A DNA stretch of 64,000 nt from Ornithodoros turicata (GCF_037126465.1 NC_088204.1:22946804-23010803); one strand, 5' to 3'; counted from the first letter of the stretch, positions 13,301 through 27,900 are shown. Notes: generated by a model not told the origin, from the sequence alone. Made by a program: numbers and translations.

Positions 13301-16300
13301 TTTTGAGTCTCAGATATGATAAAACCAGAAGACGTGACGAGAATTTCATATAGGTTCGTGCCTTCCATCCCGTCTTTCTTACGATCGCATAGCACCGTAG
13401 GAACGGCACGGAACTGATAGCAAGCAGGGCATTCTTTGTGCATCACACTTGTATATAGCTTGGAGAAGACACTAACTAGATTTCCTCTCTTCAGAAGCCC
13501 ATCTATAATGTCATTGCAATGTACGATTTCGCATACTATATTCTCCTAAAATGTTGTTTCAGCATGTGACGCGGAAATATTGTAGAATCATTTGTCTATT
13601 TTTGAGAGGTATCGGACACACCGTGTATTCACAAGAGCGCTTCAGTGCTTTCACACATCAAGCGTCATGGAACAGCTGGTTGCACCAGTGCGACCTACGT
13701 TTCCATTTTTTTATATTTCTATTTTATTCTATTCTTACAAGAGCGACTCCTCCCGCGGAGTATTCTACAGGAAGAAAAAACAAAAGTCCGCTCACAGGGC
13801 AGAAGTTTCGCCCTGCGTTATGTTGAGCATTCGCACGGTGCCAGAACATCGCGAGTGACGTTCCCATTTAGTAGACGACACCGTCTTTTCGTGTCTGCTG
13901 CTACGGCACATATTGTGCGGCTGCGCCGCAAAGGGTATTTCTTGCTAGCTGTTAGCGGTGCACGAAAAGACGTGACGCTGAGTGCTCGAGCTTGTATGGC
14001 AGCAGAAAGTTATGACGTTTGTCGCTTCGTGCGAGGGAGTATTCTGAGGAATGTTGCTCGTGTGAATACATGGACAGTGTTACGTAGTCTGTCATCTTTA
14101 TTATTGTTATTATTTCTTTGTCAACCGATTGTCGCATCAAGGTCTCCTCACGAAAGCTGCTAACAGCCTTCGAACGTGGAGCAGAGGTCGAAGACCGGAA
14201 GGGTGCATGCGTTACAGCTAAGAGACAGTCACCAGAGCTCGTTGTGACGTCACCCACTCTTGGAGAATACGAAATTACGCAGTTTTGCGGGATCTTTTGA
14301 GGATTCGTAGGAGTGCGTAATGTGCACTGACAACATTTATATTTTCCGTACCGTGTCTTTCAACGAAGTTAATTTACGGGGTAAATTTAGCAATCATTGC
14401 AGATTTCGAGCGCACCGTAAAGGTAGAAGGCGGCGTATGTGACGTACAGTATCCTGTCCCAAACTTTGTAGATTGATAGCCATTTCTTTGAAGTGTTACT
14501 GGAATTCGTTGTCATCGGAACGTCCTGTAAAAAAATAAATAAAATAAGAATAAAGCGAAATCTCACTTCTCTAGATGCTCAATGGCCTATCTCACCAAAA
14601 GCCGCCATTTTTGCACATGCGTGTATTGATTTTCATACCACCACTCACGGTTGGCGCAACACACCGAAGAAGAATATTGTTGCATATAGTCTGCATGCCG
14701 CGTTGTTGTAGGCAGCGCCTCAGCGTGGGGAGCAGTCCCCGATGGTCTCGTTTCACTTTAAACTCTCCTGGTAGGGACAAGGCGTGGCGCTACTAGCGGG
14801 GGACCCTCCACGTCACGGGTTGACGTTAGCAGGGTCCTCTAGACGTCGTGTATATCAAAGGCCCCGCGAGCACGCTGCAGACAAGCTGGGATCATCGCTC
14901 ACGCATAATTCATGGCATTGGTTACGCAATACGACGCAGCTATCAAACGAAAAATTGGCGGAGGAGGTATTCACTGCTTCTTTACGGCTGTAACTGGCGT
15001 TGCGCAGACTATTGCGAACTGAAGCACTGTCAATACGAAACTATGTGTGCAATTGTGGAATCAGTGCGGTGCAGAGTATGGTCCGTGTAACTTCATTGTC
15101 CGTATGAGCGTGACATCACGACCTTGACTCTTTACTGTTTCAGTGACATCGAAATTAAGCGGGAATTGCCGAAGCAGGTAAGCTATATTGTTCATTTTGC
15201 ACCTTTGAAAACATCTAGACTGAGAACTCGTAAAGCACATGAAATACAAAAAAAAAAAAAACAAGTGAAGCAACGCCGAATTACTTATGCTCTACGAGGA
15301 TGCCACCCACAGGGTGTTCGCACGAAGCGACTTTGTACTTGAATGCGAAAGGAGGAAGCATTACGTCGCATCTTCCCGGATATATTCCTGCTCACTTCCA
15401 GTTCATGCGTTACTTGTCGATTACCGATGTATACTACCAATTCTTCAAGAGTTCAGCAAGCACACGTTTTGGTGTCGTTTTTTAAATTCAGGTTCACCTG
15501 AATAGGCATGGGATTCATCGGTTACGTCGTCGGTAACTTATATGAGCGAAAGAAACCGCAATTTACGCTTCCCTCTCCCTTTCCTTCTCAAGAAACCCGA
15601 TGATGAAATCGTCTGCTGAGACAAATGAGAAAGCCTTCCGCATTGTCGGTCTTCTTGAAAGGGAAAGAGAGAAGGAAAGCGCAAATTGCAGGTTATTTCG
15701 GTTATAAAGCAAGAACAACGCAATGCGGGTTATCCTATTCCTTTTATGTTGATGTCAAGGTAACAGCATCTTTCGTTCCGCTAGGAGAAATTTTTGCGTT
15801 TCGTTGCTCCTTTAAACGAACTCTACTGGGTGTTACCTTATAAAAGTCTACCCGTGCCGGCATGCTCAATGCAGGTGGAACGTTATGTTCTCTACATTGT
15901 GGAACTGGAAATGAAAGACAAATATAGATATGTTAATTTCGACCCAGTCAGGACTGGCTACTCCAAAACGCGTTTGTGGGTGGAAAAATAGTCAGAAAAA
16001 AGAGAAAAACAAACAGGAAAGAGGTAGAGTGGGTCAAGCAGGAGAAACATTAAGGAAAACGAGGGAAAGGGAAGGGGGAGACGTTAGGCACTCACTGTTT
16101 CATAAAGTCAGATACCGCACGAACTCAGTGTCGCAGAAGTTGTCACAGAGTGTCAAGCAGGTTGGAAGGTTGTCTACATAGTGTAAAGCTATAAGGGACA
16201 TCCAATCCTGGCAAATTTCAGAGCGATTGAATACCGCAGTGCAAAGTTATAACGCGAAACATGCGATTCCCGTAATCGGAATAATCAAGCTAGGGGTGTT

Positions 16301-19300
16301 GCGAAGATCAGTTGAGGCGCTGCTAGACGGCGAGGTGTCGTACACGGCGCCAGCCGGACGGAAATGCGGGTGTTCAGAAGCAGCCTATGGTTTTCATTTC
16401 GCTTTTGTGGATCCGTAGCATTTTGCTCGCGAAATGAACAACGTGAAAAACGAAATTGGCGACATAATTAGCAGACGACAACCAAAACGGATATCGTCCG
16501 CTTACTGAACCATGGAAATAACAACACGGAGACGTCTCTGCCAAAGCGACACGTCGCCGTCTAGGGAGCAGCGTCTCAACTACAGTTCGCAACTCCGCCA
16601 TCCTGATTTATTTCGGTTACGCGGTAATCGCACTTTAGCGTTATAGCTTTCCGCTTAAATTTGCCAAGATAAAATGTCCTTCAGAGCTTTACATGTAGAC
16701 AACACAATATTCCACCTGCGTAGGCGACCATGGCATGCCAGCACGGGTATACGGGACAACACCCTGTATATTAAAACAGCGCGACAAATATATTGTTGAC
16801 GGCTATGATGGTTTGTTTGTTTGTAAGAAGAAAAAAAAAGAGATGAGAAATTAAACTCGTCTCTGTTCTGCTACTCCTAACATAAATTCTATTAAAAAGA
16901 AAAAAGAAATGAAAGAAACTACAACCTCACTACCTCTCAAGTGCTCTGCTCGCAAGTTCGCTATTCACTATATGGTAGTATAAAATGGCAATAATTGATT
17001 TTGTTTCGATATCGTAGTGTAAGAGCAGAATATACCTCTGTACCTTCGCAGGTGTCAGTATCGAATGTACCAAGGTTGCGGGCAGCGCTTCCGGACTTCC
17101 CGCAAGTCCGAGATCTGGTTCTACCAGAGTCCGTCGACTCTGACACGGTGAGGATTTATAATCCATAAAGTCCCGCTTTATCGTGTGCATCGTGCCGTTC
17201 TCAAAAGATACGCCGCACTGTCGTCTGCTACACCCACCGCTTGTGTGCTTTTAAAATTGTAATTTCAACGGTCCAAACAGAATAGAAGTCAAGTGGGGCT
17301 CCCCTTGCGGAATATTGCGAATAATCTGCGAAGATTCTGTCATTGTCGGTATCATCTGGTAGGTCGTGGTCCATACATATAACATCATGCGTTCACCATC
17401 GCCTCTAGAAGTTTCGCATTGATTTGCAGGAATGTATAACGTGTCCAGGCAACCATCAGCCAAATACAATACATAAGGTTGCGGCCAATGATGATGATGA
17501 TCAATTTATAACTTTTGCAAAAATCCATCACTCCTAAACTTGTGCCCGTTCCTCGAAAAAAGTAATTGATTACTGCTGTAGTTACTTCTACGGAAAAAGT
17601 AATTGATTACCGTTACCAATTACTCGACTCCAAATGTAATTGAGTAACGAGTAGAAAAGTAACGCGTTACTCCGTTCGTTACTCTGCATTCACGCAAATT
17701 ACAGCCATCTTTGTGTGCCTCAGAAAAAGGAAGAAAGAAGAAAAAGAATGTTCAACAGCGGAAGAGCTGATATAACAAGAAAAATAAAAACGCATAGGAC
17801 AAGGAGATCTGTACGTCTACTGTATTTATCGCCCGGGAAGACGTTGACCCGATTGCGGAAGAACATGGCGTGGAACTTTCCCATGACTCGCTAAACCTCC
17901 AAAACTTCAGATGCCATGCACCACACTGGTGTAGGAAGAGATTAGGCAGAGAGACCCTGAAGTTCCAGAACGTTATTACAATGACCTCCGCTTGTTATAG
18001 TACAACAGCCCCACAAAGGCACACCGCATAAAGGGTTTGACTTTTGGCAGAACATCTGAAAGATAAGCTAATCTCTGCCAGAAAAGTAATCAATTACTTA
18101 GTAATCGATTACTCAAAAAAGTAATTGATTGCTGGAAAAATTACTCAAAACGTAATTGATTACAAGTAACGCAATTACTAGTAACGCGTTACGCACAAGT
18201 CTGCTCCTAAGGTATGCACTGCTTCTAAAGATATACTGCCGTAGCCCTGAATACAAGGAAACAATAGGAAACGAGGAAACAATAAATGTGCCCATGAATA
18301 GTTCCGCTGAAGGCTTTGAAATTGCGATGCTAGGGGTAGCGTGCAAATGACATGACCGCTATAACCTAGTAGGTCGCGTCATGGGCACTGTCAGACCGTT
18401 GTTGACGTCCTCCTCAATTATTCCCCATGTTACATGCTCTAATGCGAGTGATGCCGGTGAAGGCAGTGTAACCTATGTTCTTCTCTTCTTGTAGATCAGT
18501 ACCTTCCTTACAATGTACAGGACACACTGCCAGCGAGTGCTCGACACTGTACTCCGCGCAAACTTTGACGAGGTTTGTACATTCCTTAGTTTGGTATACG
18601 ACCTATAGGGTGTTTCTGCTCAATGAGCGGAAGTCATCCCCATATCATCGTCATCATGTATTTCTCTCTCTGTCTTACTCAACTTATCATCTTATCGTCA
18701 GCAGCTATTGTTGTTGCCAGTCAACGTCATCTAGGGCGTGATGTGGTCAATAGTAATCCGCCAATCACATACATGCTTAAATGTATATAGATTGCGGCAA
18801 GTGGGGACACATGCACTGGGCGCCACTTGAGGGTCGAGCTTGCTTCTTGGAAGAAATCTGTGCGAAATAGGGGCGATCCCTTCTCAGTCCGGGCACGCTT
18901 TGACGTTGAGGGGCAGCAACTACATATACGAGGGGCGTTCAAGTCAAACCGGGACTTTTCATTTTTCGCAAAAGTAAAATGAACTTACAGGCGAGAAATT
19001 TGTTTTATTTTTCAACGTAGTCTCCAGCTGCACTAACGCACTTGTCCCAGCGTTTCACGAGGACTTGGGTGCCAGCAGCGTAAAAATCCTTACCGGCGCG
19101 GAGCAGTCATGATCGGACCGCATTTTTGACTTCGTCGTCGCAGCTGAAGTGGCGGCTCCCAAGGAACGCCTTCAGTGGCCCGAAGAGATGGAAATCGCTG
19201 GGGGCGAGGCCTGGACTGTAAGGGGGATGTAGCAGCAACTCCCAGCCAAGTTCCTGTAAGGTGCGTGTCGTGAGATGCGCGGTATGCGGGCGTGCATTGT

Positions 19301-22300
19301 CCTGTAGGAAGAGGACTCCTTTGGTGATGAGGCCCGGCCGCTTTTGCTTCAGCGCCTTATGCACATCTCTGAGAACCTGGCAGTAATATGCACTATTGAT
19401 AGCACTATATACACTATTGATATCGAGACATGTTATCCGTCGGTCTTTGAGGATAAGGCGCTCCACAAGTTGGATGTTCTCAGGAATTCTGACACTGGGC
19501 TCTGAGCCGCCCCGGCCGGGATCGTCCAGCACTGATGTACGGCCGTCTCGGAACCGTTTGCTCCACTCAAAGGCTTTGCTGCGGCAAAGCGTATCGTGGC
19601 CATACTGAGCCTGAAGTTTTCTGTGAAGTTCAGATGACTCTACGCCTTCATTCACGAGAAACTTCATGACAATTCGCTGTTCGATGTGCGCGCTCACCTC
19701 GTTGTCGGCCATCTTGTCCAGCACGTGTCTTCTGTTTTGCACAAATTTTTGACCACCACGTGGTGAACGCGGAGGCCTGTCGCGTGTGAAAATGACGAAA
19801 GAGAAGTAGCGCGAGCCATTTGTACACTCAGGAGACAGAAAGTCCCGGTTTGACTTGAACACCCCTCGTATGAAGCATTTTTTAATGCAGAATGTTGCTG
19901 TCAAGTACATCGTATTTAAAGGGAGAATCCGCATAAGGTCCCTTCCGAGATTTTCGAATATTCGTCACCTTTAGCCATCAACGACCATGCCTGTAAAATA
20001 TATCCTTCGAAAACTGAGTCAAACTTGATAAAAATGATTTTCTTCTATGACGCGCTCGGTGACAGGGTAGTGCGAGCCACGAGCGCTTTTCTGCAAGCAA
20101 CACCGAGCGTGATGTAAGTCGCGAGATATCCCGCGCTGTCCGCCTTGCTTTGCCTGGCAGTTTTGACGAAGGAAATTTTCCGTAGCAAGTGTGTTCGTTA
20201 CGTCGCACACTGATCTTACACCCACCACGATGGTCGGTAAGACATGCTGTATAATCAGTTGTGGCAACAGGTCGGATACAACAACAGACGTAGCATATTT
20301 CGAGTTTCCGACGGCCAAACAACGTCATTTGGAGTGGGAAATGGCGCTGCGCAAAATCAAGTGGAGGAAGACCAGCTCGAGAACGATATGTTCTCATCAT
20401 TTTGAGCCAGGAATGGTCGACACGAAAAGACGGCTCATGCGGGAACTCGGAGTGGCACCTGCGGGCACCTGCGGGATGCACCGACCGCATGTACACCTGC
20501 AACATGTTTCATATTACGCGTGCACCCGTGGCACTTATACAGGGTGTCCCAGAAAACGTGTCATCATTGAATTATAATAAAAAAACTACGCCACCTAGAA
20601 TCATGCGGTCAACAGCATTTGTTCTTATTAGTTTTTGCCACCTCCTAATGTGAATGTCATTACTCCAAGTTTAATTATGTAAATATTTGCTAACTGAACT
20701 CGGAAATTTGCCAAGTAAAGGTCACTTTTTTACCCCACCAACATGAAGAGCGTGCCCAATACACTCAAATTCGTGATAATTCACAGTGATATTCACGAGC
20801 TATTCCATCGGAAAAAATAGCCGAATATCATGCTTTTCGGAGCACCGGACAATAGCGCGCGATGACGTTTTGAGCGCAATCGCTCTCAGTGCGACGAAAG
20901 GAGGTTCCGAAGCCAGCCCACAGAGTGATAGTAGAAAAAGTACCAGTTCCTAAAATTGGGAGAGGGAAAGCAAAATCCCTTTCCTTTCCTTTCTTTTTCT
21001 TAATAAACATATTCCCCCCCCCCCCCAGCGAAAGTCGGACATGATAAGCCGTGCCTGTTTTATCTGTTTCTGCGATGTCGGGGAGGGCTGGGTTTCCAAC
21101 CTCCTTTCGTCGGACTGACAAAGATTGCGCTGAAAAATTCATCGTGCGCTATTCTGTGCGACCTCCGTAGAGTATGATGTTCGGCTATTTTCTCCGATGG
21201 TATAGCTCCTGAATATCCCTGTCAATTATCGTTAATTTGACTAAATTAGACACGCTCTTCACATTGGCGGGGTTACAAAGTTACCTTTACTAGGCAAATT
21301 TCCGACTTAAGCTCGCAAAAATTTACATAATTAAACTTACGTTACACGACATTCATATGAGGAGGTGGCAAAAACCCAGTAAGAACAAATGCCATTGACC
21401 GCATGACTCTAGTTGGTGTAGTTTTTTATTGTAATTCAATGACACGTTTTCTGGGACACCCTGTATAAGAATGTGCGACAACCTATTAGAAACTCATCAT
21501 TAGTTACTCCGAGTTCGACAGTCTTCAGTGTATGGGTCCGAGGCCTCGGTTTCAAGCGCGCGCACTGGTAGAGGGTCCGTCGAATACGGCGAGTCGTTGT
21601 GGTTTATGGTGGCGGTCAAGTCATTCTCCTCATTAGAATACACGTCTGAATCGGGTTGAAGTCCCGTGGAGTTCTATTCTGATGCGGAGTCGGTTTCCAT
21701 GACTGCACGTTGAGCGTAACTTGCTTCCTGGCGTCTTCAATGCAATACAACACATGGGAATCACGGCAGACGAATCTCGCGACTGACGTCACGGCGTGGC
21801 GCTCCTCGATTCCGATGCCACCGCCTGCTCTCATAGTTTCGGTTTCGCTTTATCGTTTTCGCTGTTTAAAGATCTTGATGCATGCAGTTTTTTTTCTTTC
21901 TTCTTTTTTTTTCAAAAAAAAAGTACACAGACAGAACCGCGCTCGATCACTTTTGACTCACCCCCCCCCCCCCCCCCGGAGAGGTGAACAAGGAGGAGAG
22001 GGACAACCTATGACGTCATAACCACCAGTCGAAGTCAGCGCCTGTCGTGTTCTGTTTGTGCGTGACGGTTTTCTTGTTTTATAGTCGGTAAACCTGTTCC
22101 CCGAGGAAAGGAGGAGGGATTAGGAATTGAAAGGGTGACCGTGGACATGGAGGATTTCATTGTGCCGCGAAAGTTTCCTTGTGAGCAATGCTTCTGCAGA
22201 GTCCTGAACAGCTGACTAGCAGACGATACTCTGAACCCATCAGCGAGCGCGGACGGTGTAGCGTCAGCGCGAGGTCACAGGCTGCTACTGCTCTCCACCA

Positions 22301-24860
22301 CCGTTGCGCACGGTCGCTGTTTGCGGCGTACTTTAAATTCAATTTCTGCGATAATTATGACTCTGTGGGGTGAATTACGTCTCAAGCTGCATTTTACTGA
22401 CCTACCTAACAGTTTTATAGAAAGAAAATATGGTGTTAAACAAAACATGACTTCTGTGCTACTTTAAGAGCCTCCATGGGTCTAGACAGACTTGATGAAC
22501 TTGCTGTGCTATGTTATGCGACTATACATATGTCTACTTATCTACATCGCGACTACAGATGTCTACGTAAGAGAGAAAAAGCATCGAACAGGCATTTTCT
22601 ACAACGCGTTGGTTCGGTACTGTTCATTTCTGTTTGAGTTTTCGCCTTGCAAACAGCATATGTGTATTCACATATGCTGAGGTCTGCGCGGGTGCGGGTG
22701 TACCCACGTATCCGCGCGGATACGCGCTGTACCCGCGTTCACGCTTTTTCGCGAAGTAAACGCGCAAAAGACCGGACCCTCAGTGTGCTTTATGATAACT
22801 TGATGACCGTCCTTTCAACAATTACGCATCATACATTTGATGTACCAAATGTAAAGTGCGATTAAACGTCCACAAACCAGAGGACGAAACCGGAACTGAA
22901 CCATAACCGAAAACCGCAACAAAAAAAAACGTTATTTTTCGCCGAGCCGTAAACATTTTTGGTCTCCCCTTGAACGAACCGGAACTGAACCGAAAAATAT
23001 GATGCGGTAACCGGTTCGCAGGACGGTACAAACGCCTATACCTTCCCACTCGACTGCCGTGCACCAGCTCCCTGCATCGCTCGGAATCTTGCCGAATTCA
23101 AAATTGATAAACCAAGAAGTGGTGAGTCCATGTACCTCCTACAACCTCACCTCCAAAAGGTTCACGACATCCCCGTACATTTTTGTCATTCGAGGTGTAA
23201 AAAAAATGTGCTACACGTGTCACTTTGCATTGTTACCTCGGCTGCTTCCTGTCATTCAGCGTCGCAGTGTGAAGGCGACGTAAATTTTAATAGTTCACAG
23301 TGATATCCATAAGCAACGCAGACACGGGAAAGAGGTTGGCGTGTAGTCCAGAGCATGGCGGAAAGAAACACTGAAACCTGCGCATGGAACTCTGGGATAC
23401 TCCTATCTACCACGAGACCGCTTTCTTCTTTCTCTTTTTTTTTCTCTCTCTCTCTCTTTAGAAATTAGCGATAGCGTTTTTGCAATTGAGTTCAGTGGTA
23501 TCCTGTACGCCATTTCCCAGCACTTTTCGGTACAGTAAAGGATGATCTGCTGTCGTGAACTGCATCATGGTTCTTCGTACCTAGGAAGTGTAGAGGCGAG
23601 AGAGTAACAGGAAGGAAGGAGGAGCAAGCCAACGCCCGGAACCTGGTACTGCCACTCACATGTGGTACACTGATTAGCACAGCACACCCTAAACCGGTTC
23701 AAACCGATTAATATCGGTTCAAACCGTTATTTTGGTTGCTCTGAAACCGAACTCCGGAACTTGAACCGAACCCCAAAAAATAACGGTTCGGAGCCCTGCC
23801 ACAGACACCTTCCTGTTTTTCTTCTTTGCGCTGCAGTACTCGAACTTGACTGCACTCCCCTGCAGTGCGGGTATGTGGATATACCCGCACGACCCGCTGG
23901 TGCGAGTGGCTCCGCCAAAACTCGTGCGGGAGCGGATTGGGACACCGTGTCTGCGGGTGCGTTTCGAGAATTACATACCCGCGCCTACTTCTACCAGTGG
24001 TGTCGTCTGTTATGTGCGAGATAAGTCATTGCCGATACCGCTCAACAGAAGACACGTCGAAACTTCTGCTCCTCGAGCAGTTTTTTTTTTTTTTTTTACT
24101 GTTTTGGGCGTTTACTTTCACCTGAACATCCCGCGGATATGTTCCTTGTGTGAATACACGGATAATGTCGTGCACCAACGCTTTAGCAATTAAAAAATTA
24201 CCGCGAAAGCATGCTCTATTCTACCGAACAGTCGGCTTAAACGTACGCCCGCGTCGTTACCCTTGCATTCACTTGCTGCAAAAGTGTGATATGTAGAATC
24301 TCTCTTTCCGTGTTCCGCGCATATTTCACTTGATGTACAATATGAGTGACTGTCAATGTATGATGAGCAAAGAGCGATTAATTGCAGGCTTGGTACTTTG
24401 CGCATTGCTGTGCAGGTTCAGCAGTATCTGGAACACTTCTGGAGGGGAATCCCCGCTCATCTAAGCCCGGTGTTGGGTTGCAACGCTTTGGTTAACCTGA
24501 TGGGTGTTTGTGACTCGGTGCTCTACCGGGCGCTGGCGTCTGCTCTCCTGCCATCTCCGTTACAACCGCTTCCTGACAGGTATTTACTTACATCGTCTTT
24601 ATTCGTTTCGTAGAATCGTGCATGTTAACGCGACGTTCGCGCCGATACACATTCATCTCGCATTATCGAATCAACAAGAAAGCTAAACTTGGTGAAAGTT
24701 GCAAAACGTACAGCAGTATGGGACTGCTGCAATTAATCTCCATTAATTTCGTTCTCTCACTTTCACCTTGCGTGTAATTATACGCCCAATTATTCATTAA
24801 TATGATTCGCCCTCTTCTTACTATCTCATATTATGTAATGCAATTATGTACTTCCAAAAT

Positions 24861-24900
<40 letters not shown>

Positions 24901-27900
24901 GGCCCCTGCGCAAGGATGACACGCAAAATCGTGAAGCGTATTATCAACTTGATATTTCATTTTCACTTTTTGTAAAACTTTTGTTATGCATTTCTATATT
25001 CTACTTTTCTTATGTGCTTCTCTCCACTCCGTTATGTAATACACCCTGGGGGTCTTCAACGTACTTAAATAAATAAATAAATATTTAAATAAATAAATAT
25101 CCTTCCCATCTTCCGTTCTTATCTTTCCTTTCGCCTATACACCCCGTGCAGCGCCTGTAGGGGCGCCGCAAGCGAATCCCCTAGCGGGAGGAGCGGACAC
25201 TTTTCCCGGGGCTCGTAGCACGTGTATAATATTTACCGCACCACGCTGATGGTGGTATCGTGAAAGACAATGAGGTACGGCTTCTACATGTAGCGCTGGA
25301 GTGTCCATACTCAAGTGTAAAAATGGGCATAGTGGACCACAATAGGACATTATATATTCCATACCTAGCTTTCGACGAGGCCCAAAATACGAGGTTAAAG
25401 GAGTACTGTACTGCACGTAGGTGCAAGTGCAGCTTTCACTATATGTGCTTGGACTCAAGAAATGCTGTTTTTATATGTGTTCGACAAAAGAAGAAGTATG
25501 TATTCAAGTCTTGCGAGGTGACAGTTCTCTTTGTGAAGCGGTTCCCAGACTTGATGAGTTTTATTTCACGCACTTTGTGCACATCCTTAGCAAAGCCGCT
25601 ATCTAACTGAGGCTACTGCTGTGTTTTTAAAAGTACTTGTTGCATTTTATACACACCGTGCAATTTTGCTTTGTGATAAATGTAATGATGTGGAGACCAC
25701 CCCACCCATAGTCATGATTTAGTTGTTGTTGTTGTTGATGTGGAGACCATTGAAACTGGTTTAAATGTTTTGTAATAAATAATTACATGTTTAGTATTTC
25801 TTTTCTATTGTAGGAATTAGAAAATCTGATGCAAGGTTCCTAATTTTATTCGATAGTGTAACACGACTGCGTGGTACACAGGGCTGCAGAAAAAAGCGCG
25901 ATTTAAAAAATCAAATAAATCGGATTCATTTGATTTAATCGACTCTTTTAAGTCTCCCTCCTAGCTCACGATTTTCCTCATAATCGTGAAGTACAACGAT
26001 GTTATATTAAAATTCGTAGTGATTCGTACATAACATTCAATTTACACCCCCTGACACATAGGTTTCTTTGATGATGTATACTGTCATGAGCTAAACAATG
26101 GAGTTTGGCCGATGCAACTATTGGCCTGAGTGTTTTTGGAAGGAGTTGAAATACAAGCTGAGATTTCACGCTATAGATTGTGGAGCCCTCTTCAATGTTA
26201 CGAAGTAATTTCCTTTCCAAAGGAAATTAGTTGGTAAAGAACAATAAAATTAAATCATGATTAGCACTAGTGATTAAAATCGCGTTTACAATCAAGATGA
26301 TATAAATCACGCAACCCTGATGGTACATCAAATGAAGAGCATGCTTATGTTGGGAATGTAAGACAGGTCGTGTCAATTTGTGAGACCTCAGCCACACGGT
26401 GTTTTGTTCTTAGTGAGTGTAGAATGGGAATGGTTCTTCTTAATTATTGGCTTTTGCAAGGAGCTTGAAGGAGCGGACTTCCCTTGTAAACGGAAAGAAA
26501 AATAGACGGAACATGAAGATCATATTGGATCATTTGACTTAGCACCGTCCGCAAAATGGTGATTACATATGACAGTGTTATTGGTGGGCATTACACGACG
26601 AGCTACCGTTGCTAAAAGAAACAATGAACAAAGTTCGCTTAGCTTCCCGACAGTGGATAACATGACTCAAAGCGAACACGTTTCAGTGCAGCGTTTACTG
26701 TACGTTTAACTGCAGCGATCCACTTCCCTCCTTTTCACGAGGCTTCTCAGGAAACGAATAAAATTTCGTTTCAGGCAGTGAATGCACATTTCACCATACA
26801 ACAATTCTTTTTCGACTTCTTTGGCGCCATACGACATGCAGCAACCACACAAGATCAACACGCTGGACGCTGCGCGCTACAGATGCAGCCCCGGAAAACT
26901 TTCCGTGCTTAACGCAGGGTGGCGCGAGAAGCGCTCTGCACGAGGCGTATAGCAACTATGTGTAACGTAGAGTCACTAAATAGGGTACAGAGCAGGTCCA
27001 ACAAGGTCGCCATTTTCCCATGTATTTGTTCCTATCCCGATGCGTGCAATGCCGGAGGCCGCCCTTAGATACCCCATTGTTACCAGGCGTTGGCTTGCGT
27101 GGATTGTAGCGCGCTAAAGATCCAGTTGAAGCACAATCCAAGCCAGGCCAAGTCACCGAAGGAGAAATGGACGACTGCAGCGCCTGCGGCGCCTGGTACG
27201 ACACGTACGCTATGTGATGCACGCAGCCGTGCACTAGATCCTTCCGATCGCTCAACACGTTTAAAAACGGGACCAAAAAGTGAAACACGACAGAGAAAGT
27301 TGTTATACGTGTTTTATTTGGACATATAAAGACTAGATTCATTCGCAGAAACAACAAAAACATTTTGCCGCTAAACTTAGCGCGCTGAAGTGATTCGGAA
27401 CGGCAACAGTGGGGTATCTAGTGGCGGCCTTCTTCGTTGCACGCTTTTCCGAGGTGAGTTTGGGGGACCTGGTACAGAGTATCGCATTTCCTTTCCGCGC
27501 CGGAGCCGCCGTTCGGTGTCCGCGATTGGGCCAATCGTGTCACGTGGTTTCTCCTTCCAAGGACGCGCCGTTCTTGTTGAGTCCCCTCCATCCAAAACCG
27601 GTTTCCTCGGTTGCGAGCGGGCTCGACTGCGCGCTGTTCTCCTGCGGAGAAGGGGGAGATTGGTGTCCCATTGCTAGGCGACGCCAAGCAATGGGACCGC
27701 GCCGGACCCAAGATGGCGGGCTCGCTCGCCGGCGTGGCTCAGTGTCGCTACTCTGCTCCCTATTTGGTGACTCTAATGTTACGGAATGCTTTGGGAGACA
27801 GTTGATGCTTCTACGACAGTCGTACATTTCTACAGTGCAGTCGTACAGTACGTTGTGCTACTTTGGGGAGCAAAGTGCTTAATGCCTGTCAATAATAACA

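Noticed and set aside
24861..24939. Functional U6 gene
   Set aside because: The 5' stem-loop and 3' T-run are missing and no TATA/PSE pair is seen at the right distance.
27390..27882. 157-codon ORF and opposite-strand partners
   Set aside because: They lie in the right arm of the TAGAGTCAC MITE and show no domain.
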